Origin: Rhizobium sp. RM
Lineage (GTDB): Bacteria > Pseudomonadota > Alphaproteobacteria > Rhizobiales > Rhizobiaceae
DNA: 64,000 nt
Direction of reading: 5' to 3'
Assembly: GCF_013390595.1 (NCBI RefSeq)
Contig: NZ_JACAWV010000020.1
Coordinates: 62,001-126,000, forward strand
Positions 44,080 through 53,395 of this stretch are shown one piece after another. The translations under genes and the position numbers were made by a program. The notes below the pieces were generated by a model. The model worked only from the letters and a program-made list of their open reading frames with translations. It was not told where the DNA came from and did no database searches. How positions within the stretch are numbered: the first letter of the stretch is position 1; each line of letters opens with the position of its first letter.

Positions 44080-44964
44080 TCAACTGCGAGCGGTGCCGGA
44101 GGCGGACTCCAGCGCTTCGTAATGGTCAGTAATTTCCTTGCCGGTCGCGATCCAGACATCGCCTTTGTCGAGAACGTGCTTCAGGAAGTCACGGAGAATG
44201 TGCCAGCGCATCGGCCGACCGGAAACCTGAGGGTGAAGGACAAGCGTCGTAACGCCACCCCAGGCATGAGTTGCTTCGAATTCATCGATCCAGAGTGGCA
44301 GGACCGCCTCACGGCCGAACAACGTCCCCGGACTAAGACGGCTTTTCATGCCGAAGTTCCAGTCGTCGAAAGCAAAGTTGACCGGGATTTCGACCGGACC
44401 GACCGCTCCGGCAGCGCCAGCATGACGATAGGGGAGAATGTCGTCGCGGAAGGAACTCGAATAACGGATGCCTGACTTTTTGAGATAGGCGAGCAATTCC
44501 GGAAAGTTTTCGCCCGACGGTGCACGGTAGCCAACCGGACGTACCCCAAGCGCGGTCTGCAACGCTTCAAACCCGCGATCAATTTCCTCGAATGCTTCAT
44601 CGAGTTTCGTGCGATCCGGTAGTTTATGAAGGTAACCGTGATGACCAATTTCATGACCGGCCGCGACCATTGCTTCACACTGAACAGGATGGGCAAGGGC
44701 GGTCCATCCCGGTGTGAAGAACGTACCCTTCAAGCCCAGTTCGTTGAGGAGCTCAAGGATTTTTGCGATGCCAACCCGCGCGTCATATCCGCCGTGCGAG
44801 GTTGTCACCATTCTGTCGATGTTAGACGGATTATTGCCGATCCATGCGGTTTCGGCATCCACATCGAAGCCGATAAACAGAGCGCTCTTGGCGCCATTTG
44901 GCCAGATCATCTTTGGTGTCGGGGGAGCCGGGTTCAATGGGCGGGGAGAGAGGTCGAACGTCAT
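44080..44964 (-). CDS. Polysaccharide-deacetylase-family hydrolase (PgdA/PuuE-like)
   Basis: 294-aa NodB-fold protein without a signal peptide. Catalytic elements: SALFIGFDVDAE (metal Asp pair), AMVAAGHEIGHHGYLH (metal His-x3-His) and VRPVGYRAPSGE. This cytoplasmic group includes peptidoglycan deacetylase-like, allantoinase (PuuE) and cyclic-imide hydrolases, so an amide or imide bond is as likely a target as an N-acetyl sugar. It is the last gene of the amino-acid importer operon, 11 bp after the MmgE/PrpD gene, which favours a small amide or imide substrate. Confidence 0.82.
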   Translation of the reverse strand: MTFDLSPRPLNPAPPTPKMIWPNGAKSALFIGFDVDAETAWIGNNPSNIDRMVTTSHGGYDARVGIAKILELLNELGLKGTFFTPGWTALAHPVQCEAMVAAGHEIGHHGYLHKLPDRTKLDEAFEEIDRGFEALQTALGVRPVGYRAPSGENFPELLAYLKKSGIRYSSSFRDDILPYRHAGAAGAVGPVEIPVNFAFDDWNFGMKSRLSPGTLFGREAVLPLWIDEFEATHAWGGVTTLVLHPQVSGRPMRWHILRDFLKHVLDKGDVWIATGKEITDHYEALESASGTARS

Positions 44965-44975
44965 GTTTCACGCTT

Positions 44976-46367
44976 TCATCGGAAGGTAGGGATGCTGTCG
45001 GCATTGCCGACCATAAGGGCTTCGATCAGGGAGCAGTCTTTGACATCTTCAAGTTCCCCAAGGGCGTTCCAAAGAGCGTCTCGATTTTCGCACGAAAGGC
45101 TCATGCCGGCCAGTTCGCGGAATTTTGCCTCGATCGCAGTCGATTGCATTGGCCGTTCGGCTGAGCCCGTGGCACGAGGCACCATCCGCTCTATCTCCAC
45201 TCCATCACCGAACGTCAGCGTCACCAGGGGTTCTGCCATCGGAGCCATGCTGTCATCAATGTTGACGTTCATGCCGTCCATCAACGCATGGACGCCTGCA
45301 TGGAGACGATTTTCCTCAGTGTAGGCCTGAAGCCCAGCCGTCCCAAACACACAACGCGCTGCCAGCGCATAGGGCAGGCTCATCTGCGTCGGCGCCATCG
45401 CGCCCCCAACCTTTGCGCCACACATGTCTTTGAGCATTGCACTCATCCGCAGATCGATCCGTGCGATCTCCGTGGCCTTGCGTCCCGTTTCGTTCAGGAG
45501 ATCCTCAAGTGCGTCGATGGCCGAATGCGCGCCGCGGCAGGAAGCGTAGGGTTTCAGGACAGCGCGCCTGATTTTCCAGACATCGCCTAGACCTTCGGCC
45601 AGAAATTCTGGTTGGCAGGCCGACTTATTGTACGCGTTGAAGAAGCCGCCCCAGACATCGTCGAAGACGCGGGATGGTCCGGCAAAGCCATTGGCTGCAA
45701 GTTGTGCTGCCAGTAAGCCGCCTTCGGCCGCACGTCCAGCGTGCAGTTTCTTCGCCTGAGATCCGTCGTGGATGAAGGCCCAGAGACCGGATGAGAAGCT
45801 GGTGGCGAGTGTGATGGCATCGCGTGTCGCGGCAGCATCGAGCCCGAACAGTCGAGCGCACGCCGCCGCAGCAGCTAGCGTGCCGCAGGTGCCGGTGGAG
45901 TGCCAGCCGAGACTGTTGTGCGCGTCATAGCCCCCGGTTGCTTCAAGTATACGGCGTCCAACATCGTAGCCCGAGACAACGGCAGTAATCATTTGCCTGC
46001 CACTGACAGGCTGGCCGATATGATGCAGTGCTGAAAACAGGGCAGGCATGACCACAGCGCCGGAATGGTCGCAACCGCCGGAATCGTCCAGCTCAAAGGC
46101 ATGCGCGGCGCAGCCATTGAGAAGTGATGCGTCGCGAGCAGAGGCAGCGAGACCGGTTCCCCATAGCCGCACCGGACCATCTGGCCGAAGCGATTTGACT
46201 GCAATCGCAAACTCGCGCGATCGCACACCGGCCAAAGCCGCACCGAGCGTATCGGCAATGTGGACTTTAGCCTTGGCGACAACGTCGACGGGCAAGCTAT
46301 CGTAATCGAGGGAAGAAACAAACTGGGCCAGCCTGTCGACCGGCGTGTCGGCGAGAGAACGGTTCAT
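44976..46367 (-). CDS. MmgE/PrpD-family protein (possible epimerase)
   Basis: 463-aa member of the MmgE/PrpD family, which includes 2-methylcitrate dehydratase, cis-aconitate decarboxylase and iminodisuccinate epimerase. Markers: HIADTLGAALAGVRSREFA, GCAAHAFELDDSGGCDHSGA, GWHSTGTCGTLAAAAA and YASCRGAHSAIDALEDLL. No propionate (prpB, prpC) genes are near. It belongs to an operon with an ArgH-like lyase and an amino-acid importer, which recalls the epimerase-plus-lyase route for iminodisuccinate in Agrobacterium. Substrate is inference. Confidence 0.85.
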   Translation of the reverse strand: MNRSLADTPVDRLAQFVSSLDYDSLPVDVVAKAKVHIADTLGAALAGVRSREFAIAVKSLRPDGPVRLWGTGLAASARDASLLNGCAAHAFELDDSGGCDHSGAVVMPALFSALHHIGQPVSGRQMITAVVSGYDVGRRILEATGGYDAHNSLGWHSTGTCGTLAAAAACARLFGLDAAATRDAITLATSFSSGLWAFIHDGSQAKKLHAGRAAEGGLLAAQLAANGFAGPSRVFDDVWGGFFNAYNKSACQPEFLAEGLGDVWKIRRAVLKPYASCRGAHSAIDALEDLLNETGRKATEIARIDLRMSAMLKDMCGAKVGGAMAPTQMSLPYALAARCVFGTAGLQAYTEENRLHAGVHALMDGMNVNIDDSMAPMAEPLVTLTFGDGVEIERMVPRATGSAERPMQSTAIEAKFRELAGMSLSCENRDALWNALGELEDVKDCSLIEALMVGNADSIPTFR

Positions 46368-46421
46368 GGCAATGCTCGATTGAAGGGAATTTTTCGGGCA
46401 AAAAAGGCAAAGCGAAGGGTG

Positions 46422-46449
46422 CGCCCAACCGCTTGTAGGCGGTCGGGCG
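46422..46449 (-). terminator. Hairpin after the amino-acid-binding-protein gene
   Basis: CGCCCAACCG, 8-nt loop, CGGTCGGGCG on the + strand (one G-U pair), in the 108-bp gap between the binding-protein gene and the MmgE/PrpD gene. On the transcribed (-) strand no T-run follows directly, so it probably moderates read-through or protects mRNA. A T6 run flanks it only on the + strand. Confidence 0.6.
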
Positions 46450-46475
46450 TTTTTTCATCGATCTATGCTGGTCGA

Positions 46476-47303
46476 TTACTTGACGGCTTCGCCGTTGATA
46501 TAGAGGCCATCAAGCAGGGTGCCTTCCAGGCCATGCTTGGCAAAGATTGCCTTATATTCGCCAGATGCCAAGAGAGCCTTGAAGGCAGCGGCGTAGGCAT
46601 CGCGCAGCTCAGTATCTTTCTTGGGGAATGCAATGCCCTGGAACACTGCCGTGAAGGGTTCGCCGATGACAGCGTAGGTGTCCTTCTCGAGGTTGAGGAG
46701 ATAAGGCAGCGTTTCCGATCCCTGCACGGCGCCATCCAGACGGCCCTGCTTAAGCTGTGCGCGCGCGTCTGCCGAGCCTTCGGTGCCAACCACCTTGATT
46801 GCCGCCAGACCCTTTGCCTCACAATTGGCGGCGCTCCATTTTGCCGTTTCTTCCGGGAAGGACGTGCGGCGGCTCATGCCGACGGTCTTGCCGCAGAAAT
46901 CGGTCGTGGTCTTGAACTCTTCCTTGCGCGAGGCGGAGGTGTAGAACTGCGCTCCGGACTTCATGTAGTCAACGAAATCGAGCGTATCGCGTCGTTTGGG
47001 CAAGTCGCTCATGCCGCTGTGGATCAGGTCGACACGACCGGTCTGGAGCGAGGACACCATCTGTTCAAAGCCAATGTCGGCCCATTCGACGCTGACGCCC
47101 AACTGCTTGGCAAGTGCCAGACCGAGATCAATGTCGACGCCCATCAGCGTGTTGGTAGCAGGGTCCTTATATTCCATTGGCGGGTAGTTGGGCTGGTTCG
47201 CGACGATAACCTTGCCGGCGGTTTTGATGCGCTCCGGCAGGCCTTCTGCCTGGGCGGCAGTCGAGGCCAGAATGACGGCGAGAGAGATAAGAGCTGTTTT
47301 CAC
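46476..47303 (-). CDS. Amino-acid ABC transporter substrate-binding protein
   Basis: 275-aa family 3 binding protein (SBP_bac_3). The GTG start at 47303 follows GGGGAA and gives a clean signal peptide (VKTALISLAVILASTAAQAE). Mature part: KVIVANQPNYPPMEYKDP, MGVDIDLGLALAKQLGV and RVDLIHSGMSDLPKR. Ligands of this family are polar amino acids, opines or amino-acid-like chelators. Part of the ArgH-like operon. Confidence 0.9.
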   Translation of the reverse strand: MKTALISLAVILASTAAQAEGLPERIKTAGKVIVANQPNYPPMEYKDPATNTLMGVDIDLGLALAKQLGVSVEWADIGFEQMVSSLQTGRVDLIHSGMSDLPKRRDTLDFVDYMKSGAQFYTSASRKEEFKTTTDFCGKTVGMSRRTSFPEETAKWSAANCEAKGLAAIKVVGTEGSADARAQLKQGRLDGAVQGSETLPYLLNLEKDTYAVIGEPFTAVFQGIAFPKKDTELRDAYAAAFKALLASGEYKAIFAKHGLEGTLLDGLYINGEAVK

Positions 47304-47382
47304 GTTGTTCCCCTTTGTTTTGAAACGTGGTTGGGTTGATAGGATTATCGCAAGGCGACGGTTTTGGCCGTTCCTGCTGACA

Positions 47383-48153
47383 TTAACTGTGAACGGCCTT
47401 GATGAACTCGGCAGTGCGCGGACTTTTCGGTGCTCCCAACACCTCGGCCGCAGGACCGACTTCGACCATCTTTCCGGCCTCCATGAAGGCAACGGTATTG
47501 GCGACGTTGCGGGCAAAGCCCAGTTCGTGGGTAACCACGATCATTGTCATGCCGCTCGCGGCAAGCGCCTTCATGACGTCAAGCACTTCGGACACCAGTT
47601 CCGGATCGAGTGCAGAGGTCGGTTCGTCAAAGAGGATCAAATCGGGTCGCATGCACATTGACCGCGCAATCGCGACACGTTGCTGCTGGCCGCCCGACAA
47701 TTGTGAAGGATAATGATCGGCTTTATCCGACAGACCAACCCTCGCCAGTAGCTCAAGGGCACGGTTACGAACGTCTGCCACAGGCTCGCCCAGGACATGG
47801 ACAGGGCCTTCCATGATGTTTTCAAGGGCGGTCTTGTGCGGAAAGAGGTTGAAGCGCTGGAAGACCATGCCGATGCGACGGCGTTGCCTGGAAATCTCGG
47901 CGTCGCTTACCTCATAGAGGTTGTTGCCTTCGCGGCGGTACCCGATCAGCTCGTCTCCGACCCAGATTGCTCCAGAGTTCATTTTCTCAAGCTGATTGAT
48001 GCAGCGCAGAAAGGTACTTTTGCCTGATCCGGAAGGGCCGATGATGCAGCAGACCTCTCCCTTGGCAATTTCGAGACTGACCTGATCAAGCGCGGCGAAG
48101 GTGCCATAAAGCTTGGTAACGTCGACTGCTTTTACAATGATGTTCTTGCTCAT
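47383..48153 (-). CDS. Amino-acid ABC transporter ATP-binding protein
   Basis: 256-aa ATPase of the HisP/GlnQ group. Walker A IGPSGSGKSTFLRCIN, signature LSGGQQQRVAIARSMCM and Walker B LILFDEPTSALDPELV, with the switch TMIVVTHELGFARNVA. ATG 48153 is preferred; a GTG at 48165 overlaps the permease stop. Confidence 0.92.
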   Translation of the reverse strand: MSKNIIVKAVDVTKLYGTFAALDQVSLEIAKGEVCCIIGPSGSGKSTFLRCINQLEKMNSGAIWVGDELIGYRREGNNLYEVSDAEISRQRRRIGMVFQRFNLFPHKTALENIMEGPVHVLGEPVADVRNRALELLARVGLSDKADHYPSQLSGGQQQRVAIARSMCMRPDLILFDEPTSALDPELVSEVLDVMKALAASGMTMIVVTHELGFARNVANTVAFMEAGKMVEVGPAAEVLGAPKSPRTAEFIKAVHS

Positions 48154-48161
48154 GACGGACC

Positions 48162-49034
48162 TCACATCGAAGCGCTGACAGCTTTGCTGCCACGACCAAA
48201 ATATCGTTCGATATAGTGCTGAACGACCGACAGGACGGAGACGACGGCGAGATACCAGAAGCTTGCAACCAGCAGCAATTCAAGCACACGGGTATTGGCG
48301 AAATAGATGATCTGAGCGTTGTGCAGGATCTCGGAGTACTGGATGACGCTGGCCAATGAGGTCAGTTTGACCATGCCTATCACCTCGTTGCCGATCGGCG
48401 GAACCATCACCCTCATGGCCTGAGGAAGGACGATGCGACGCAACATCATCATCTGCGTCATGCCGATGGAACGCGCAGCCTCATACTGTCCGCTGTCGAC
48501 GGAAAGCAGCCCGCTACGAACGACTTCCGACGTATAGGCGCCTTGAGAAATGCCTAGCCCGAGCATGGCCGCAACGAAGGGTGTCATGATGTCGACGGTG
48601 CGGAACTCGAACAGGCCAGGAATGCCCATGGTCGGGAAGATCAGGGCCAGATTGAACCAGATCATGAGCTGAAGCAGCGCAGGCGCACCACGGAAAATCC
48701 AGACATATCCGACGGCGATCGAAGACAATACCGGATTGCCAGATACACGCATGATGGCAATGACAACACCGAGAACGATCCCCAGTGTCATGGCCGCAAC
48801 CGTCATGAAAAGAGTGTTTCTCAATCCATCGAGAATGGCGGGAGCGAAAAGGAAATCGCGAACATAGCTCCATTCGATCTGGCCTACGCTGAAAGCGCGG
48901 ATGATTGCTGCGAGTACGAGAAGAACCACTGCGGCCGCTACCATGCGCCCGATATGGCGCTTGGGAACGAGTGTCAGATGCGCAATCTCGTACTTTTGTT
49001 CAAGCGATGCTGGGTGGGTATCGGTGATGGTCAT
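48162..49034 (-). CDS. Amino-acid ABC transporter permease
   Basis: 290-aa permease of the His/Glu/Gln family. After one N-terminal membrane segment the HisM-type domain starts at ILDGLRNTLFMTVAAMTLGI, with IFRGAPALLQLMIWFN and the ATPase-contact loop ARSIGMTQMMMLRRIVLPQA. Only one permease is encoded, so it presumably forms a homodimer. Overlaps the lyase gene by 4 bp. Confidence 0.92.
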   Translation of the reverse strand: MTITDTHPASLEQKYEIAHLTLVPKRHIGRMVAAAVVLLVLAAIIRAFSVGQIEWSYVRDFLFAPAILDGLRNTLFMTVAAMTLGIVLGVVIAIMRVSGNPVLSSIAVGYVWIFRGAPALLQLMIWFNLALIFPTMGIPGLFEFRTVDIMTPFVAAMLGLGISQGAYTSEVVRSGLLSVDSGQYEAARSIGMTQMMMLRRIVLPQAMRVMVPPIGNEVIGMVKLTSLASVIQYSEILHNAQIIYFANTRVLELLLVASFWYLAVVSVLSVVQHYIERYFGRGSKAVSASM

Positions 49035-50491
49035 CGCGCACCTCTTTCACGCAGCCCCGTGGCATTGCTGCCGGGCAGGTTCAGTGTGCTGGTGGCGAAC
49101 GTCTTCTTCGCGTCCAGTATCGTGGTGAAACGCTTGATCTGCTCGCGGACCCGAACCGGGGATGTCGAGCCATAGCCATGGCGGCTTGCAAGCGCGCCTT
49201 CCAGCGTGATGGCTTCAAGAACGCCAGGGTTAAGCCGTTCATCGATGTGTGGGAGATCATCTGCTGTCAAACCGGCCAGATCGTGGCCACGTTCCTCGCA
49301 ATAGCGGACAACAGCCCCGGTGATGTCGTGCGCCTGTGCGAAAGGCACGTTCTGGGACACGAGCCAATCAGCCACTTCGGTTGCGAGTGTGAAGCCCTTT
49401 GGTGCTTCTTCGCGTAGCTTTGCAACGTCGAACTCCAGTGTTTCAACCATGCCTGCAAAAGCAGGCAAGATAAGTTCGATAACATCGATGCTTTCGAACA
49501 AAGCGCGCTTGTCCTCTGCTAGATCACGGTTGTAGGCCAGCGGCATGGCCTTCATCGTCGCCAGGAAACCGGCAATGTTGCCAATGAGGGTGCCGCTCAT
49601 GCCACGCGTCAGTTCGGCAATGTCCGGGTTCTTCTTCTGCGGCATGATGGAGGAGCCGGTCGAATAGGAATCGTGCAACTTGACCCAGCTAAACTGCTTG
49701 GAGCTCCAGATGCAGATTTCTTCTGCGAGGCGAGAAAGGCTGACAGCGACCAGAGAGCAGATGAACAGGAATTCGGCGACATGATCGCGAGCGGAGACGG
49801 CGTCGATGGAGTTTTCGCAGGCTGCAGAGTAGCCAAGTTCGATGGCGGATAGATCCGGGCGGCAAGCGATGCCAGAGCCTGCGAGTGCCGCCGCACCGAG
49901 CGGCGAACGGTCAAAGCGCCGGTCGAAATCTTCAAAGCGCTCCAGGTCGCGCAACAGGCTTTGCGCATGTGCCATGAGGTGATGGCCAAGCACGACTGGC
50001 TGTGCCGGCTGCAAGTGGGTGAAACCAGGCATAACCGTTTCGGTGTGCCTTGTGGCTTGAAGAACGAGTGCTTCTTCGACTGCGACGACGCCGAGAGCGA
50101 GTTCGCGTGCCTTTCGGCGAAGATAAAGACGTGTGTTGTTGGAAGTCTGGTCATTGCGCGAACGGCCAGCACGCAGCTTTCCTCCCAGCACGCCAAGGCG
50201 CTGCATCAAGAGGCGCTCGAGAAAGGTATGGATATCCTCATCGGAAGCGATAGGCTTTTCGTTTCCGCTGGCAACATCGGTTTCGATATGATCGAGCGTT
50301 TCGCGGATGGTGGTGAATTCCGCCTCGTCCAGCACGCCGGCGCGTTTCAGTTCCGAGGCATGTGCACGCGAACCAGCCAGATCTTCACGGTAAAGCCGGA
50401 AATATGTGGGGTGCGAGCGAGAAAGATTGGCAAGTGCTTCCGAGGGGCCGGACTTGAATCGTCCACCCCAGAGCTGGGTCGGCTCCGACAT
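49031..50491 (-). CDS. ArgH-like lyase of the aspartase/fumarase superfamily
   Basis: 486-aa protein annotated by family as argininosuccinate lyase. Contains LWGGRFKSG, LRAGRSRNDQTSN, MPGFTHLQPAQPV and the superfamily signature GSSIMPQKKNPD. Housekeeping argH lies elsewhere as a rule; this copy is in an operon with an amino-acid importer, MmgE/PrpD and a hydrolase and faces a LysR regulator, so it is probably catabolic. ArgH relatives also cleave EDDS and iminodisuccinate-type C-N bonds, releasing fumarate. True argininosuccinate lyase activity cannot be excluded. Confidence 0.85.
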   Translation of the reverse strand: MSEPTQLWGGRFKSGPSEALANLSRSHPTYFRLYREDLAGSRAHASELKRAGVLDEAEFTTIRETLDHIETDVASGNEKPIASDEDIHTFLERLLMQRLGVLGGKLRAGRSRNDQTSNNTRLYLRRKARELALGVVAVEEALVLQATRHTETVMPGFTHLQPAQPVVLGHHLMAHAQSLLRDLERFEDFDRRFDRSPLGAAALAGSGIACRPDLSAIELGYSAACENSIDAVSARDHVAEFLFICSLVAVSLSRLAEEICIWSSKQFSWVKLHDSYSTGSSIMPQKKNPDIAELTRGMSGTLIGNIAGFLATMKAMPLAYNRDLAEDKRALFESIDVIELILPAFAGMVETLEFDVAKLREEAPKGFTLATEVADWLVSQNVPFAQAHDITGAVVRYCEERGHDLAGLTADDLPHIDERLNPGVLEAITLEGALASRHGYGSTSPVRVREQIKRFTTILDAKKTFATSTLNLPGSNATGLRERGAR

Positions 50492-50642
50492 GTTTTGTTC
50501 CCTTTTTTGTTTAATGTTGAGGCAACGCTCCCATGTGATGCCAATTCGGGCAAGCGAAGTTAATTCCTTGGTCTATGACAAAAACGACTAGCCAGCCATG
50601 GTTTTGGGGACTAGGCTGAAAGCGACTAACGGCGAGGTCAAA

Positions 50643-51542
50643 GTGTCCGGTCGCAAACAATTTCCATCGATGACGGCGTTGCAGGTTTTGCTCGCGGTGG
50701 CAGAGCGCGGGTCAACGAGCGCTGCAGCCGAGCCGCTGGCACTGTCTCAAAGTGCAGTCAGTAAGCAGTTGATCGGACTTGAAGATATCATTGGTGGCCC
50801 GGCTTTTTCACGAACACCGAACGGCATGGTTCCGACCGAATTGGGTGCCATCTACATTGACCATGCCCGAACGGCCATAAAGGCCATGGAAGATGCTGCG
50901 CTGAAGGTCGCGCGCCTCAGGCCGGGACCGCGCGTGCTTCGTCTTCAGGTGCCGCCGATCTTCGGAGATCGTTGGTTGTTGCCGCGCTTTGCACAATTTA
51001 CCGAGGCACATCCGGAAATCGAAGTGCAGTTCACCACCTTTGTCTCGAAGGCGCAGACCGAAGTGCCGGACGGAAGCGTGCGATTTGTCGTTTGCCCCGG
51101 TGCTGAAGAAGAAGGTGCCTATCTGTTCGGCAATGACGTCCGCCTGGTCAGTGCCACCTCCTACTGGGAAAAGTTAGGTGACCATGGCACCATCGAAGCC
51201 GTTTCAAGAGGGGTGATGCTGGAGCATCCTCAGACCCCGTTTCACTGGCCTTTTTTTGCCAAGGCGAATGACAGAAAGGGCCTTGAAATCCGCCACACCA
51301 TGCGTTTCGGTTATTACACCATGGTCATCCGCGCAGCACTTGCGGGGCAGGGCATGGCGCTGATCCCGCACGGTCTCATTGTCGATGACCTTGTTGCCGG
51401 GCGTCTCGTCAATCCCTGCGGAATGGGATACCGGAGCGACCTCGGATATTGGTTCACCAAGCCTGGCAATATTCCGACCAGCCAGTCCATGCGCCTTTTC
51501 GAGCAATGGCTCTATGAAGAAGCCCGGACGATGAGAGACTAG
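50643..51542 (+). CDS. LysR-family regulator
   Basis: 299 aa from a GTG at 50643 with GAGG upstream; an ATG at 50598 gives 15 more residues but has no ribosome-binding site. Helix-turn-helix: MTALQVLLAVAERGSTSAAA then LSQSAVSKQLIGLEDIIGG. The effector domain follows from about residue 90. Divergent from the ArgH-like operon, the standard position for a LysR activator of that operon. No clear T-N11-A palindrome was found in the 150-bp gap. Confidence 0.85.
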   Translation: MSGRKQFPSMTALQVLLAVAERGSTSAAAEPLALSQSAVSKQLIGLEDIIGGPAFSRTPNGMVPTELGAIYIDHARTAIKAMEDAALKVARLRPGPRVLRLQVPPIFGDRWLLPRFAQFTEAHPEIEVQFTTFVSKAQTEVPDGSVRFVVCPGAEEEGAYLFGNDVRLVSATSYWEKLGDHGTIEAVSRGVMLEHPQTPFHWPFFAKANDRKGLEIRHTMRFGYYTMVIRAALAGQGMALIPHGLIVDDLVAGRLVNPCGMGYRSDLGYWFTKPGNIPTSQSMRLFEQWLYEEARTMRD

Positions 51543-51543
51543 T

Positions 51544-52017
51544 TCAGTTCGCCAGCCGTTTCAGCGCCTCTCCGTCGAGACGATAGAAGATCTTCTCCGG
51601 TTTCTGCGTGCCGCCAATGTTGTCATAGAAGCGCAACAAGCGGTCGTCATTCGCATCTGCCGTCCAATCGATCCGCGAAAGCCCGCGCTCCACGGCAAGC
51701 TGTGCCAAGTGCGCGAGCAATTTTTGACCGAGGCCCCGGCTTCGGTAGCGCTGCCGGACATAAAGTTCTTTCAGGAAAAGACCGGGTTGCAGATAAGGGC
51801 CGGGGTAGAGTGCGCTAAAGGCAGCAAAGCCAAGGATAGTGCCCTGTTCGGTGATGATAATGATCTCGGACGCGTCGGGCCGTTCCTTCAATCCGTTCAG
51901 AATGTTTTCGCGGGTGGGGCAGGGCACGTCGTAGTGCGCCTGCATTTCTTCCAGCAGTTCGGCAAACTCACCGAGCAGTTCGGAATGCTGTTCCAGCCTT
52001 TGGATGAGGTAAGCCAT
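51544..52017 (-). CDS. GNAT-family acetyltransferase
   Basis: 157 aa from the ATG at 52017, chosen because GGGAG lies 12 nt upstream; the frame is open to 52077. Acetyl-CoA site in LYVRQRYRSRGLGQKLLAHL (the R/Q-x-x-G-x-G/A motif) after IIITEQGTILGFAAF, ending with NDDRLLRFYDNIGG. Amino-acid or small-molecule N-acetylation is likely; substrate unknown. Ends one base from the convergent LysR gene. Confidence 0.85.
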   Translation of the reverse strand: MAYLIQRLEQHSELLGEFAELLEEMQAHYDVPCPTRENILNGLKERPDASEIIIITEQGTILGFAAFSALYPGPYLQPGLFLKELYVRQRYRSRGLGQKLLAHLAQLAVERGLSRIDWTADANDDRLLRFYDNIGGTQKPEKIFYRLDGEALKRLAN

Positions 52018-52077
52018 TCTTTTCTTCTCCCGGCGATCATCGACCTCCATTAACGACATGGCGCCGGTCATCCGCAA

Positions 52078-53316
52078 CTATTTCGGATGAGACGGTGATG
52101 ATATGGCCAAAGGCAGCGCCGTGACGAACACCGGCACGACGAGTGCCGACCACGCCAGGCCATAGCCAGAATGGTCGACGAGAAGTCCGAAGACATAGGG
52201 GCCTAGTGCCATGACCGCCAAACAGATCGTGGAGGCGAAGGCAACGGTAGATGCGATCGAACCTTTCGGTGCACTTTCCGCGATTTCAAGAAGGTAGAGC
52301 GGAAACCAGCCGATTCCAAAAATACCGAGGCCAACAAGAACGAGTAGAATGACTGGTGTGGGAGTTCCCAAGGGTAAAGCCGCAAGCGTCGCGGCAGCGC
52401 TTGCTGCAATCACGGACACGCGGCCGAAGGATTGGCTGCGACGCCCGGGCCGGAAGCGATCGCTAATCCACGGCAACAGGATGCGACCGGGAATTCCGAC
52501 AAGCTGCGTTGCGGCAAACATGGATGACGCTGCGAAAAGCCCAAGCCCCAAACCATCTGCAAGAAAGCTTATGACGTGTGCCGTAAAGGTAAACTGGAAT
52601 GCGGACATAGCAATGCCTAGGCGCAATGCAGGCCAGAAATTCCTGTTTTGCCCAACGGTGCGAACGAGTTTCGACAGTGGAAGTGGTCGCTCGGTTTTGG
52701 CGGCGAGATCGTCTCCTTCGCGATATAGTCCCCAGAAGAGTGCTGCACCGGCTAAGGAAACAGCGGCGCTGAGCCAAGCCGCAGCATGCCAGCCATGCTG
52801 AACTGCGATGAAGGGGAGAAGAGCTGCTGCGATCATCGTTCCAAAAGGGACGGCGGCTTGTCTGAAGCCCGTGGCTACGCCGCGTTTTGCCGGTGGAAAC
52901 CAGCGCATGATCGCACGTGTACCGCCCGGCTGCACCGCAGCGTAGGTGCCACCCAAAAATGCCATGCAGAGAAGTAGTGCCAGCAGGCTGTCTGCGAATG
53001 TCGCAGCGCAGGCCATAGCGATTGCCATACCGAGCATTGCAATGCCGACGATGCGGCGTTCACCGTGACTGTCAATGGCGCGACCAAGCATGAACATGGT
53101 TGCTATCTGGACGCCGTTCATGACGGTCACAGCCAGTGAGGCTGATGCGAGGGAGACGCCGAACGCTTCGCGCCAGAAGGGTACGAGGATGTAAATCCCT
53201 TGCGAAACAAAGGAGCCTGCAGTTTGAGTGCCTACCGCCACTGCAAGGACTGCCCATATTCGAGGGACGACGGGAACTGCGGATGTGGGGGAGGGCGGTG
53301 AAATTTGTGATGACAC
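52078..53316 (-). CDS. MFS transporter
   Basis: 412-aa major facilitator, about 12 hydrophobic segments, with a GTG start at 53316 and AGGA 8 nt upstream. GGTYAAVQPGGTRAIMRWFP with PAKRGVATGFRQAAVPFGT and LGRAIDSHGERRI are the conserved loop regions of the organic-anion/aromatic MFS group. Divergent from a LysR gene that probably controls it. Substrate unknown. Confidence 0.85.
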   Translation of the reverse strand: MSSQISPPSPTSAVPVVPRIWAVLAVAVGTQTAGSFVSQGIYILVPFWREAFGVSLASASLAVTVMNGVQIATMFMLGRAIDSHGERRIVGIAMLGMAIAMACAATFADSLLALLLCMAFLGGTYAAVQPGGTRAIMRWFPPAKRGVATGFRQAAVPFGTMIAAALLPFIAVQHGWHAAAWLSAAVSLAGAALFWGLYREGDDLAAKTERPLPLSKLVRTVGQNRNFWPALRLGIAMSAFQFTFTAHVISFLADGLGLGLFAASSMFAATQLVGIPGRILLPWISDRFRPGRRSQSFGRVSVIAASAAATLAALPLGTPTPVILLVLVGLGIFGIGWFPLYLLEIAESAPKGSIASTVAFASTICLAVMALGPYVFGLLVDHSGYGLAWSALVVPVFVTALPLAISSPSHPK

Positions 53317-53395
53317 GAGAAAATCCTATCGAGAGTTCTCGTCGGAATAGCGCTCTATTAAAGTCTGCAGAATTAGGGGCTTGCGCATTTCAGCG

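Noticed and set aside
44976..46367. 2-Methylcitrate dehydratase (prpD)
   Set aside because: No prpB, prpC or other propionate genes are nearby and the operon context is amino-acid uptake with a C-N lyase.
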